Origin: CAVSCD01 sp963726335 | GTDB lineage: Bacteria; Acidobacteriota; Aminicenantia; Aminicenantales; UBA8522 | DNA length: 64,000 bases | Assembly: GCA_963726335.1 (NCBI GenBank) | Contig: CAVSCD010000004.1 | Coordinates: 496,001 to 560,000, forward strand | Direction: 5' to 3' | Shown here: positions 1 to 8,458 of the stretch, one piece after another | Position numbering within the stretch: the first letter of the stretch is position 1 | How the letters are laid out: each line of letters opens with the position of its first letter | Program-made: the position numbers and the translations under genes | The notes under the pieces: generated by a model | Told to the model about the DNA's origin: nothing | Databases searched by the model: none | The model's input: only the letters and a program-made list of their open reading frames with translations

Positions 1-180
1 GCCCTGGGCATCGGCGGCGGGCTGAGCGGCATCGTCTATTCGTCGCTCTACGGCTATTTTGAGAAGGGGGGCCATCCCGAACATTGTTGGTTCGTGCTGG
101 CCGCGCACTTCATCCTGGGTATGCTGGTCCTGACGCTTTTCACCAGGATCTGGGGCGAATTCAAGGAAATGGAAAGCTAG
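1..180 (+). CDS. MFS-type transporter, C-terminal end (partial)
   Basis: The frame is open from the first base and ends at a TAG at 178-180, giving 59 residues; the start lies before the window. The residues form two hydrophobic helices (a glycine-rich stretch GIGGGLSGIVYSSLYGYF and a second, LAAHFILGMLVLTLFTRIW) followed by a short charged tail ending in KEMES. This looks like the last two helices of a major facilitator transporter, although only the end is visible and the substrate cannot be told. The stop codon lies inside the CTAG that begins the 206-bp repeat, so the repeat may have cut off or redefined the natural C-terminus. Confidence 0.55.
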   Translation, partial: ALGIGGGLSGIVYSSLYGYFEKGGHPEHCWFVLAAHFILGMLVLTLFTRIWGEFKEMES

Positions 181-382
181 TGGTGCGTCTCGCAAATAAC
201 TTGGCTTTATAAAAGAGCAACAAAGACGCACCACCGCGGGGGAGTTTGAGGGGGACGGCGTCGTTCCCCTCAGGGGGTCAGTGGAGTGAAACGAAACGCC
301 GAGGGGGGAGCTTGACTCCCCCCTGGAAGTGTCCCGTCTATATACAGGACTTTGGAAAGGAACTTACGAGACGGGACACTAG
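177..382 (+). repeat. 206-bp palindrome-ended element, left copy
   Basis: This segment is bounded by CTAG at 177-180 and CTAG at 379-382. It carries an 11-bp perfect hairpin near its left end (180-190 with 224-234), a 12-bp perfect hairpin near its right end (328-339 with 369-380), and an 8-bp hairpin between them (303-310 with 316-323). The reverse complement of 8459-8664 matches it at every base except two (an A/G difference at 233 and one A/G in the GC-rich centre). The two ends also resemble each other as imperfect terminal inverted repeats (CTAGTG....GTCTCG). No reading frame is evident in it. It looks like a small non-autonomous mobile element, but its family is unknown to me. Confidence 0.85.
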
Positions 383-410
383 GGCCGCCTCGACTCGCGA
401 AGCGGTCAGT

Positions 411-1745
411 TCAGACGGCGAACTTCGGCCGCGTCGTCTCCCAGCGCCCGCCCGTGAAATCAGGGTAGGGGATGGGCGCGCCGCCCTTGGCGATCGATTC
501 TTCGGACAGCGGACCATTGGCGCTCATAAGGGCGGCGTCATAGACGTCGAGGGGCGTCTGGGTCCCGTTGCGGACGGCCTCGACGAAGAGCTTGAGCTCG
601 AGGTAATCCGTGCCCCCGTGCCCGGCGGCCGAGGCCTCGTTCCGAATCGACTTCCACCAGGGGTGTTCGTGGAGCTCCTGGTGGGGACCGAACGGCTCCC
701 ACTCGTGGTATTTCGGGCTCCGTCCCTTGAGATAAACCCCGCTCCGATCCTCGTCGTAAATTCCCCGGGTCCCCTGGACCAGCCAGCGGTTGTCGTAAGG
801 GCGGGGGAGCTGCATGTCGTAGTTGATGACCAGGGACTTTCCCTTTTTCGTGCGCACGAGGGAGGACACGATGTCGCCCTGCTTGAAGACGCGCCCGGCG
901 TTCGGATGGTCCGGGCCGAACCGGCTGAGGAAATAGTCGTTGATGCCCTTGGCCTCCGTGGCCGTCGAGGCGATCCGGTCGAAATAATCGCCGCAGCCGA
1001 TGTCCAGCCAGCTCAGGACGGGGCCCAGCTGATGCGTCGGGTACTGGTCCCGGTTATGGTTCACGAGGTACTTGGCGGGCCAGCGGTCGAGCCCGGTCTC
1101 GGGGTCAAAGAACCAATGGTCGATGCAGTCATGGGAGTGGGCGCAGTGACAGTGAACGATGTCGCCCAGGAGCCCGAGGCGGATCATGTTGAGGACGGCC
1201 AGGTTATCCCGCCGGAAGCTCCAGTTCTCAAGCATCATACAAGGGACCTTGGTGGCTTCGTGGGCGCGGACGAGCTCCCAGCACTCCTCGAGCGTATAGG
1301 CGGCCGGGACCTCGACCGCGGCGTACTTCCCGGCCTTCATGGCGGCGACGGCCATGGGGGTGTGCCACTCCCAGTAAGTCGCGATGAGCACGGCATCGAT
1401 GTCATCGCGCTCGAGCAGCCGCTTGTAATCCTGCTCGCCGCCGCCGTAGGCCTCGGGTTTCTCGTGCCCGGCCTTGACGACAAGGTCTTGCGCCTGGGCG
1501 AGATGGGCCGGCTGGATGTCGCAGAGGGCGGGGAATGCGATGCCCTTCATGCTGAGCAGGTCGCCCATCAGACTCTGGCCGCGGCGGCCGGTGCCGATGA
1601 CCCCGATGCGCACGGTCTTGTCCGCCGCCGGCGTAAGTGACCCTTGGTACGGGAAAAGAAAAGCCGGAAGTCCCGTTCCCGCCGCGGTCGCACCCAAGGC
1701 GGCCGCCGCGTTCGTCCTGAGGAATTCTCTGCGGCTCATCGGCAT
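411..1745 (-). CDS. TAT-exported Gfo/Idh/MocA oxidoreductase, GH109-like
   Basis: The 444-residue product begins with a twin-arginine leader (MSRREFLRTNAAAALG). A Rossmann nucleotide-binding motif (IGVIGTGRRGQ, about residue 48) follows. Three segments recall GH109 alpha-N-acetylgalactosaminidases, which hydrolyse glycosides by an NAD-dependent oxidation/elimination route: ENWSFRRDNLAVLNMIR, YPTHQLGPVLSWL and GHGGTDY. The assignment rests on these motifs; the exact glycan is an inference. AGGAGG lies 4 bases before the first ATG and 10 before a second in-frame ATG (the MSRRE start), so the start is ambiguous by two codons. The gene sits just inside the left 206-bp repeat and is divergent from the TPR gene. 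Confidence 0.8.
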   Translation of the reverse strand: MPMSRREFLRTNAAAALGATAAGTGLPAFLFPYQGSLTPAADKTVRIGVIGTGRRGQSLMGDLLSMKGIAFPALCDIQPAHLAQAQDLVVKAGHEKPEAYGGGEQDYKRLLERDDIDAVLIATYWEWHTPMAVAAMKAGKYAAVEVPAAYTLEECWELVRAHEATKVPCMMLENWSFRRDNLAVLNMIRLGLLGDIVHCHCAHSHDCIDHWFFDPETGLDRWPAKYLVNHNRDQYPTHQLGPVLSWLDIGCGDYFDRIASTATEAKGINDYFLSRFGPDHPNAGRVFKQGDIVSSLVRTKKGKSLVINYDMQLPRPYDNRWLVQGTRGIYDEDRSGVYLKGRSPKYHEWEPFGPHQELHEHPWWKSIRNEASAAGHGGTDYLELKLFVEAVRNGTQTPLDVYDAALMSANGPLSEESIAKGGAPIPYPDFTGGRWETTRPKFAV

Positions 1746-1771
1746 GTGTCCTCCTCTGTCGTGTTTTGCCT

Positions 1772-1800
1772 ATCATGTCAAACCCGCCCGCGAAATTCAA
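1772..1800 (-). promoter_or_regulatory. Possible promoter of the GH109-like gene
   Basis: On the minus strand TTGAAT (1795-1800) and CATGAT (1772-1777) are 17 bases apart, upstream of the leftward gene that starts at 1745. The -10 match is moderate, so this is a weak prediction. Confidence 0.3.
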
Positions 1801-1850
1801 CTTCTCTTTTCTGTGAATCGGCAACTCTTTTTAGGCGATCGTTGAGCTTG

Positions 1851-1879
1851 TTGACAGGGCCGCGCCGCGCAGATACGCT
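1851..1879 (+). promoter_or_regulatory. Possible promoter of the zinc-ribbon/TPR gene
   Basis: A perfect TTGACA -35 (1851-1856) is followed after 17 bases by TACGCT (1874-1879), about 55 bases before the start codon at 1933. The -10 is poor, which lowers confidence. Confidence 0.4.
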
Positions 1880-1932
1880 AACGGCGATTTCCGATGGCCA
1901 AGTGCAGGCCCGACTAAAGGGAGTGGAGAGCC

Positions 1933-3882
1933 ATGAACTTCAAAAAATGCGCCAACTGCGAGAGTGAGAACCCCGAGTCGGAAGTCTATTGCCTCGAGTG
2001 CGGAGAGAAGCTCGAGCCGGACAAAACGCTGAAGAGACCGCCCTCGCAGGTCGCCGGGGCATTGGCCGAGTCGGCGCCGCCCGAGCCGCCAACGGCAATG
2101 TCCAAGCCGCCGGCTGAACCGGCGGCATCCGCGCCGCCGTCCCCGGAAGTCGCGCCCGCCTTGCCGGAAGCGTCTCTTTTGCCGCCCCTCCCGGCTCCGT
2201 CCGGGCTCTTAAAAGAAAAGGCCGAGACCGAGGCTCCGCCCAAGTCGGTTCAGGCGGCTCCGCCGCCGTCTCCGCAGACCCCTCCGCCGGCGACGAAGGC
2301 CGCAGCGTCAGGGGTGGAGCCTGCTCCCCCTCGCCGGGATCGAGTCCGGGCTGACATCAAGGGAAGCCAACCCAGCCGGTTTTCCGCGATCCCGCCCAAG
2401 ATCCTGCGGGCGGGGCTCATCGCCGTCGGCGTCCTGGTGCTGGCCGTGGCCGTGTGGCGCACCGTATCGGCCCCTTCACGCCGGGTCGAACAGGCCGCCG
2501 TCCCGGAGACGATCACCGTCGCGGTGAACCCGTTTGCCGGAGCCGGGGCGGCGCTCGACCGCGGCGACTTCGGTGAGGGCCTGGCCGAGACGTTGGCCGA
2601 AGGACTGAATCGTCTGCCCCGCCTCAGGCTGACCGGCGCCACGCCAGAGATGTCCGCCGGGCGGGGAGAGGCCCCGAGCTCTCAGGCCGCGCGGACACAC
2701 GACGCCGCTTTCGTGCTGACCGGGACGTTCGAAACACAAGGCGACCGTCTCTTGATGACGGCCCGACTGGTCAAGGCCGCGGACGGGTCCCAGGTCTGGG
2801 ATACACAGGTCGACCGCCCTGCCGGAGACATCTTCGCTTCTCTGCAGGAGATCGCCCGCGGCCTGGTCCAGGCTCTGGGGGTCGTCGCGCCGGCCGGCGG
2901 AGTTGAGAGCCTTTTCCCTGCCCGGGCCATGGTCCCCGAGGCCTGCGACCTTTATTTCCAGGGAAGGTCGCTCGCCAGGCGGGGAGGGAAGACCAACCTG
3001 GAGAAGGCCGTCGAACTTCTCGAGCGGGCCGCCATCAAAGACGCGTCTTGGGCCGGAACGTACGCCGCCCTGGCCAATGCCTACGCCAACCTCGGGAGCG
3101 AGTCCCTCTGGGCCCCCGGCAAGGCTTTTCCGGCGGCAAGAAAAGCTGTCCTCAAGGCCATGGAACTCGAGCCCGGGCTGGCCGAGGCCCGGCTGGCGCT
3201 GGCCATCCTCAAGTGGAGGTCGGAGTGGGATTTCGCAGCCGCTGAACAAGAGTTCAGGGAAGCCCTGCGTTCCGCTCCGGGACGGACCGAGATCCGGCGC
3301 TCGTTCGCCCTCTTCTTATCAACCCTGGGCCGGCACGAAGAAGCCCAGTCCGAGATCAGAGCAGCCCTGGCCCTTGATCCCGACTCTCCCCGGATCGCCG
3401 CCGGCCTGGGGATGGTCCTCTACTTTGCGCGCCTGTATGACCAGGCCGCCGTCGAGCTCGAGAACGCCAGGCAGGCCGGTCCGGCACTCGTCGACCCGTG
3501 CCTGGGACTGGGCCTCCTCAATATCCAGACCAAGGATTTCGCGCAATCGCTCGTGATGTTCCAGCAAGCGGCGGTCATGGGTGGAGACCCGATGGAGATC
3601 AGCCTGCGCGCCGGGGCCGTCCTGGCCCATTTGGGAAGGCGGCAGGATGTCGGCAGAATACTCACCGAAGCCATCCAAGCTTCGCGCCGGACATATGTCT
3701 CATCCGCTTCGCTGGCCACGGTTTACGCCGCGCTCCTCGAACCCGACCAGGCGCAGGCCTGCCTGGACAAGGCGCTTGCCGACAGGGACGCTTCGCTTGT
3801 CTTCTTGAAAGTCTCGCCGCTGTTCGACGCCCTGCGCGGCGAGAGCTGGTTCGCCGGCCTGCTCGAAAAGACGGGCTTCTGA
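1933..3882 (+). CDS. Zinc-ribbon, membrane-anchored TPR protein
   Basis: The 649-residue protein has four visible parts. A zinc ribbon (CANC at residues 6-9 and CLEC at 20-23) is followed by a Pro/Ala-rich linker to about residue 140. One membrane helix follows near 155-178 (ILRAGLIAVGVLVLAVAVW). Next is a FlgO/TolB-N-like domain (roughly 190-320), recognised from its 'ITVAVNPFAGAG...FVLTGTF...QVWDTQVDR' pattern, which in known proteins precedes TPR arrays. The remainder is helical TPR-like repeats to the C-terminus. This layout is common in sensor or scaffold proteins in Acidobacteriota-type genomes; no enzyme activity is implied. The start ATG follows a GGGAGTGGAGAG ribosome site. It lies between two leftward sugar genes, with only 8 bases separating its stop from that of the next gene. 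Confidence 0.7.
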   Translation: MNFKKCANCESENPESEVYCLECGEKLEPDKTLKRPPSQVAGALAESAPPEPPTAMSKPPAEPAASAPPSPEVAPALPEASLLPPLPAPSGLLKEKAETEAPPKSVQAAPPPSPQTPPPATKAAASGVEPAPPRRDRVRADIKGSQPSRFSAIPPKILRAGLIAVGVLVLAVAVWRTVSAPSRRVEQAAVPETITVAVNPFAGAGAALDRGDFGEGLAETLAEGLNRLPRLRLTGATPEMSAGRGEAPSSQAARTHDAAFVLTGTFETQGDRLLMTARLVKAADGSQVWDTQVDRPAGDIFASLQEIARGLVQALGVVAPAGGVESLFPARAMVPEACDLYFQGRSLARRGGKTNLEKAVELLERAAIKDASWAGTYAALANAYANLGSESLWAPGKAFPAARKAVLKAMELEPGLAEARLALAILKWRSEWDFAAAEQEFREALRSAPGRTEIRRSFALFLSTLGRHEEAQSEIRAALALDPDSPRIAAGLGMVLYFARLYDQAAVELENARQAGPALVDPCLGLGLLNIQTKDFAQSLVMFQQAAVMGGDPMEISLRAGAVLAHLGRRQDVGRILTEAIQASRRTYVSSASLATVYAALLEPDQAQACLDKALADRDASLVFLKVSPLFDALRGESWFAGLLEKTGF

Positions 3883-3890
3883 ACCCCGGT

Positions 3891-5228
3891 TCAGGCCGTA
3901 ACGACGTCCTGGCGCGCGTCGTCGAAGGTCACCCGCTTGCCGGTGCGCATCGCGGCGATGGTCATGCAGAGGGCCACGGAATGATTGTAGCCGGCGTGGA
4001 CGTCCGCGCTGGGGGCCTTGCGGCTGCGGACGCATTCCATCCAGTTGCGCATGTGGGCCACCGTGCCCGGGTCCTCTCCCGTGACCGAACTCGTCGCCGC
4101 CGTCTCCCTTGAGGCCAGCGAATACCCGGCCAGGCGATTTTCGGGAAGTCCCATGGCCGCGCCCTCTTCTTTCGTCAGCCCGCCGTCGGGAGTAACCGTG
4201 TTCGTATCGAGGTTGAGCGACCCGCCGTTCGAGAAGTACACTTCCTTCGTGCCGCCGTCCGAATTGGTCATCCGGGAGGCGTAGATCACCTGGAAGCCTT
4301 TCGTCAGATCATCGAGCGGCCCGTAATCGAAGACCGCGGCCAGGGTGTCGAAGTTCCGGCGGCCGTCCTTCCAGAAGTAGATCCCGCCGTTGGCGACGAC
4401 GCTCCGCGGGCGCTTCAGGCCGGTGTACCAGTGAACGATATCGATCTGGTGGACCATCCATTGGCAGGGGATCCCCGAGGAATAGGGCCAGAACAGCCGG
4501 TATTCCAGGAACTTCCGGGGGTCGAAGGGCTCGAACGGGCGGTTGATGAGATACCGCTTCCAGTCGACATCCTCTTCTTTGACCTTGGCGACCAGCTGGG
4601 GCCGCCGCCACCGGCCGGGTTGGTTGACGTTCCAGGTGATATCGGCCGCCACGATCTCGCCGAATAGGCCCGAGCGGATATAGTTATTGGCTTCGATGTA
4701 GTTCGGGGTGCTGCGGCGCTGTGTCCCGACCTGGACGACCTTTCGGGTCTCCGTCACCGCCTCGAGGACGGCCCGCGCGTCCTCCATGGTGTTGGCGAAC
4801 GGCTTTTCGACATAGGCGTCGCAGCCCGCCCGGACGGCCTCGACGCAGTGGAGAGCATGCTGGAAATCGGCGGTGCTGATAATCACAGCGTCGATCTTGC
4901 CGGATTCGTACATCTCTTCGTTGTTCCGGTAGACGGGGATGTCGCGCCCCAGCTTCTCCTTGAAAAAGGCGGCGCCCTCTTCGCGCCGGACGCGCCAGAT
5001 ATCCGACAGCCCGGCAATCTCGAAATTGAGCTCGTCCGCGTGCTTTAGGAAAGCGGGGAAGAGGGAGAAGCGGCCCCTGTCCGAAAAACCGACAATGCCC
5101 ACGCGGAGGCGGTCGTTCGCCCCCGGGATGCGGGCGTAGCTCGAGGCCGGCAGCCCGAAAGCCAGGGCGGATGTTCCAACGCCCACCGTCTTGATAAAAT
5201 CGCGGCGGGTCAGCTTGCCGTCTGCCAT
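3891..5228 (-). CDS. TAT-exported Gfo/Idh/MocA-family oxidoreductase
   Basis: The product has 445 residues and starts MADGKLTRRDFIKTVGVG, a twin-arginine signal followed by a hydrophobic stretch. The Rossmann region (LRVGIVGFSDRGRFS) and the conserved lysine segment VEKPFANTMEDARAVLEA typify NAD(P)-binding Gfo/Idh/MocA dehydrogenases, which oxidise sugars or cyclitols, often at C3. The chosen start has AGGAG 5 bases upstream; an in-frame ATG five codons earlier lacks one. It is the second gene of a leftward operon, 29 bases after the DUF1080 gene. That pairing is known from 3-keto-glycoside metabolism, so a role in oxidising a glycoside or its product outside the cytoplasm is inferred. Confidence 0.85.
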   Translation of the reverse strand: MADGKLTRRDFIKTVGVGTSALAFGLPASSYARIPGANDRLRVGIVGFSDRGRFSLFPAFLKHADELNFEIAGLSDIWRVRREEGAAFFKEKLGRDIPVYRNNEEMYESGKIDAVIISTADFQHALHCVEAVRAGCDAYVEKPFANTMEDARAVLEAVTETRKVVQVGTQRRSTPNYIEANNYIRSGLFGEIVAADITWNVNQPGRWRRPQLVAKVKEEDVDWKRYLINRPFEPFDPRKFLEYRLFWPYSSGIPCQWMVHQIDIVHWYTGLKRPRSVVANGGIYFWKDGRRNFDTLAAVFDYGPLDDLTKGFQVIYASRMTNSDGGTKEVYFSNGGSLNLDTNTVTPDGGLTKEEGAAMGLPENRLAGYSLASRETAATSSVTGEDPGTVAHMRNWMECVRSRKAPSADVHAGYNHSVALCMTIAAMRTGKRVTFDDARQDVVTA

Positions 5229-5257
5229 CGCTTCTCCTGACATTGAGGATATCGAAC

Positions 5258-6145
5258 TCACGGCTCGAGAGGCCGGACCTTGAGGCTCCTGAACCAGACC
5301 GCGCTGCCGTGGTCCTGGAGCACGATGTGACCGGGGCGCCTGTCGGCGAACCCGGGGATGCTCTTGAACTTGCTCGCGGCGACCCGCGCCTCCATCTCGG
5401 GCGTTCCAAGGTCGAACTCGACGACCTTGGCGCCGTTGAGCCAATGCTCGCCGTGGCCGCCCCGGAAGACAACCCGGGAGGCGTTCCATTCGCCGACGGG
5501 TTTCGGCGTTTTGGGGCCGGCGGGCAAAAGGTCATAAAGGGAGGCGGTCGTCTGGTTCGGCAGGATGGCCGGTTCGTAACTCGCCGTATCGTCCAGGCAC
5601 TGGTACTCGAAACCGATGGCGGAGTGTTGGGGCGCATGAGCCTTCGAGATGTCTTCGGAGACATTGTACTTGAGGCCGCTGTTCCCCGCGGCGCTGATCT
5701 TCCACTCGAAGGTGAGGTCGAAATCCTGAAAGGCCGCCGTCGTCATCAGGTCGCCGCCCTGGACGGGCTGTCCGTCCGCCTGGCGTGGGACTTCGCCGCC
5801 GGCGAGCTTCCTGATCGTCTGGCCCTCGATCACCCAGTGGCCCTCTGGGATGCGATCGAGCCCGACGCCCCTCCAGCCTTCAAAATCGACGCCGTTCCAG
5901 AGGAGCGTCCAGCCGGCGGCCTTCTCCTCCTCGGTCAGCGTATTGACCGGGATCGCGGCGGAGGCCGTTGGGGGTTCGCCCGATTGAGGGCTTTCGGAAG
6001 GGGCGGCGGTTTCCTTTTGACCGCCGCAGGAAACGGCCAAAAGGGCCGCCAGGCAGGCCGTCGCGACCGCCAACGTCACGGTCCCGAGGGGCATCGGGCG
6101 GCGGGCGCGCGCTTGGCGCCGGGGGGTGTTCCTCGTCTGGGGCAT
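5258..6145 (-). CDS. DUF1080 / 3-keto-disaccharide hydrolase-like lipoprotein
   Basis: The 295-residue protein has a long basic N-terminus, a hydrophobic stretch and a lipobox-like LAVSC, then a Ser/Pro linker and a jelly-roll DUF1080 domain. Family hallmarks are WTLLWNGVDFEGW, the DFDLTFEWKIS.GNSGLKY strand pair, and the terminal GHIVLQDHGSAVWFRSLKVR. Members cleave 3-keto-glycosides or bind glycans in the periplasm. The start was chosen for AAGGAG upstream of the ATG at 6145; a longer frame has no ribosome site. It leads the operon with the Gfo/Idh gene and is divergent from the sugar isomerase-kinase pair, which suggests one coordinated sugar pathway. Confidence 0.85.
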   Translation of the reverse strand: MPQTRNTPRRQARARRPMPLGTVTLAVATACLAALLAVSCGGQKETAAPSESPQSGEPPTASAAIPVNTLTEEEKAAGWTLLWNGVDFEGWRGVGLDRIPEGHWVIEGQTIRKLAGGEVPRQADGQPVQGGDLMTTAAFQDFDLTFEWKISAAGNSGLKYNVSEDISKAHAPQHSAIGFEYQCLDDTASYEPAILPNQTTASLYDLLPAGPKTPKPVGEWNASRVVFRGGHGEHWLNGAKVVEFDLGTPEMEARVAASKFKSIPGFADRRPGHIVLQDHGSAVWFRSLKVRPLEP

Positions 6146-6220
6146 GTTTATCTCTCCTTGGCGTGTATAATCGCAAAGCCCCGGAAAATAATCAATTAGA
6201 CTGAAGGGCTTCCCCTCGAG

Positions 6221-6258
6221 AGGGGTCCCCGTCGGGCCAGACCAGCGCCGTGCCACCC
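6221..6258 (-). repeat. Short interspersed GC-rich repeat, copy E
   Basis: Read on the minus strand this piece runs GGGTGGCACGGCGCTGGTC and ends in CCCGACGGGGACCCC. It matches parts of the intergenic copies near 52.5, 56.0 and 61.5 kb. It lies between two divergent gene starts and is the most diverged copy. Confidence 0.4.
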
Positions 6259-6311
6259 ATCACCAAGAAGGCATGCTGACTGTGGGAAGGGGCCAGCAGG
6301 TGAGAAAACTG

Positions 6312-6340
6312 TGGCAAAGTCAGGGGCGAGCCTGTATATT
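6312..6340 (+). promoter_or_regulatory. Possible promoter of the isomerase-kinase pair
   Basis: TATATT (6335-6340) is directly preceded by TG and lies 22 bases before the start codon at 6362. The -35 position holds only a weak TGGCAA (6312-6317). Confidence 0.35.
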
Positions 6341-6361
6341 AGAAAAGAAAAAGGAGATCAC

Positions 6362-7243
6362 ATGGAAAGAGCTTCAGGGCGCGCGGAAAAGGACAGCCTC
6401 GGCAGGCGGGGTTTCATCAAGTCGGCCGCGCTGGGAATCGCGGCGGGACCGCTGGCCTGGAAGGCCGCGGATGGACGTTCCGCCGGCGGATCCGCCGCGG
6501 GCCCCGCTGCCCGGAGATTCCCGCTCGGCCTGGCCTCCTACACTCTCCGGGCGTTCGATCTCGGACAGGTCATCGGCATGTCGAAGCGGGTGGGACTCGA
6601 CCGGATCGTCCTCAAGAGCATGCATCTGCCGCTCGAAAGCCCCGAGCCCGCGATCCGGGCGGCGGCCGATAAGGTCAGGGCCGCCGGGCTCGACCTTTAC
6701 GGCTGCGGCGTCATTTACATGACCAACGAGGCGGAGGCCGAACAGGCCTTTCGCTATGCTCAGGCGGCCGGCATGAAGATGATCATCGGCGCGCCGGCAC
6801 CCGAGATCCTCGACCTTGTGGACCGGAAGATCAAGGACACGGGCATCGCCGTGGCCATCCACAACCACGGCCCGGACAACAACCGCTATCCCACGCCGGT
6901 CGATGCCTACGCGCTGATCAAAGGCCTCGACCCGCGTTTCGGCGTCTGCATCGACATCGGGCATACCCTGCGCGCCGGCCTGGACCCCGCCCAGGCGGCC
7001 GAGAGGTGCTCCGATCGCCTGCTCGACGTCCACATCAAGGATGTGACGGCGGCCTCGAAGGACGGCGAAACCGTCGAGATCGGCCGCGGGATCATCGACA
7101 TCCCCGGTTTCATCCGAACCCTCGCCCGCCTGAAATACGCCGGCACGCTGTCCTTCGAATATGAAAAGGATGAAAAAGACCCCCTGCCGGGCCTCTCGGA
7201 ATCCGTGGGCTATGTCAGGGGCGTGATGGCCGCGATGTCATGA
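6362..7243 (+). CDS. TAT-exported sugar phosphate isomerase/epimerase-like TIM barrel
   Basis: The 293-residue product begins with a twin-arginine leader (LGRRGFIKSAALGIAAG). The body follows the xylose isomerase-like TIM-barrel pattern: FPLGLASYTLRAF at the first strand, VAIHNHGPDN, FGVCIDIGHTLRAG with the metal-binding Asp/His, HIKDVTAASKDG, and a final strand near LSFEYEKDEKDP. Such proteins isomerise, epimerise or dehydrate sugars and keto-sugars and are regular partners of Gfo/Idh oxidoreductases. AAGGAG sits 6 bases before the chosen ATG. The stop overlaps the next start as ATGA, so translation is probably coupled to the kinase gene. Confidence 0.82.
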   Translation: MERASGRAEKDSLGRRGFIKSAALGIAAGPLAWKAADGRSAGGSAAGPAARRFPLGLASYTLRAFDLGQVIGMSKRVGLDRIVLKSMHLPLESPEPAIRAAADKVRAAGLDLYGCGVIYMTNEAEAEQAFRYAQAAGMKMIIGAPAPEILDLVDRKIKDTGIAVAIHNHGPDNNRYPTPVDAYALIKGLDPRFGVCIDIGHTLRAGLDPAQAAERCSDRLLDVHIKDVTAASKDGETVEIGRGIIDIPGFIRTLARLKYAGTLSFEYEKDEKDPLPGLSESVGYVRGVMAAMS

Positions 7244-8235
7244 CGATCGAAACGCGGGCCCACGCGCGGGCCGGGCTGTTGGGCAACCCCTCGGACGGCT
7301 ACTTCGGCAAGATCATCGCCATCTCGGTCAAGAACTTCACCGCCCGTGCCTTCATCCGGGAGTCCGACACCCTCAGGATCGAACCTCCCGCCTGGGACGC
7401 GCCCGTCTATGCCGACGCCGGGGATTTCCGCGAGAAAATCCGGCTCTACGGCTACTACGGCGGAACGCGTCTGATCCAGGCCGCGGTCAAGGTCTTTTTC
7501 GAACATTGTACAAAAGCGGGGCGACCGCTGCGGAAGGCCAATTTCACGATCGGCTACGACTCGGACATTCCGCGCCAGGTCGGACTGGGCGGCTCGAGCG
7601 CGATCATCGTCGCCGCCATGCGGGGGCTGATGGAGTTCTACACCGCCGAGATCCCGGTTGAGATCCTGCCGACTCTTGTTCTCCAGGCCGAGCGCCAGGA
7701 GCTCGGCATCAACGCGGGTTTTATGGACAGGGTCGCCGAGGTCTACGAGGGATGCGTTTACATGGACCTCGACCGGCGCCTCATCGAAGCCCGGGGCTAT
7801 GGCGAGTACGAGCGCCTCGACCACCTCCGCCTGCCCCCGCTCTACCTGGCCTACAAACCCGAGCTCGGAAAGGTCTCGGGCCAGCTCCTCAACGAGATCC
7901 GGGTCGCCTACGACAGGGGCGAGCCGTCGGTCATCGAGACCTTGGCCGAGATCGCCGCCACGGCGGGGCAGGGGAAAGAGGACTTCCGGCGCGGCGACTT
8001 CAGCCGCTGGCCGGCGCTCATGAACGCGAGCTTCGACCTCCGCAGCCGGATCCAGACGATCAGCGCCGCCAATTTGGAGCTGGTCCGGGCGGCGCGGGCC
8101 TGCGGCGCCTCGGCCAACTCCGCGGGCTCGGGGGGCTCGATCGTCGGGATCTACGACGGAGAGCCCATGTACGAGCGGCTCGTCGCCGCGCTCGGGAGCC
8201 TGGGCGCGATCGTCATCAAACCCCGGATCGCCTGA
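7240..8235 (+). CDS. GHMP kinase, glucuronokinase-like
   Basis: The 331-residue protein has the GHMP kinase ATP loop IPRQVGLGGSSA (about 110-121), an N-terminal ARAGLLGNPSDGYFGKIIA segment, and a C-terminal SANSAGSGGSIVGIY glycine motif. Overall it resembles plant glucuronokinase, which phosphorylates D-glucuronate at C1, more than galactokinase or heptose kinases. This is my recognition of the N-terminal half; bacterial relatives may act on another sugar. It overlaps the isomerase by four bases. The upstream partner carries an export signal while kinases work in the cytoplasm, so the two products may act in different compartments. Confidence 0.75.
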   Translation: MTIETRAHARAGLLGNPSDGYFGKIIAISVKNFTARAFIRESDTLRIEPPAWDAPVYADAGDFREKIRLYGYYGGTRLIQAAVKVFFEHCTKAGRPLRKANFTIGYDSDIPRQVGLGGSSAIIVAAMRGLMEFYTAEIPVEILPTLVLQAERQELGINAGFMDRVAEVYEGCVYMDLDRRLIEARGYGEYERLDHLRLPPLYLAYKPELGKVSGQLLNEIRVAYDRGEPSVIETLAEIAATAGQGKEDFRRGDFSRWPALMNASFDLRSRIQTISAANLELVRAARACGASANSAGSGGSIVGIYDGEPMYERLVAALGSLGAIVIKPRIA

Positions 8236-8458
8236 CAAGCCTAAATCCTGACGGCTGTTCCCTACCTGTGAACGCCCTATTTTAGAACTCGGGGCCTGTC
8301 ACGGCGGTCCCCCGGCGCCCGAACGGTCAGTCATGCTCTTCGGAATCGGCAGAGTTCACAACATCAAACGTTCGGTCGGCGGGGGGCCCCCACGCCGCGC
8401 CACCCTAATCTAAGTTCATCGCGTTCACAGTGAGGAAGAGGCCCACTGGTTCCAGGGA

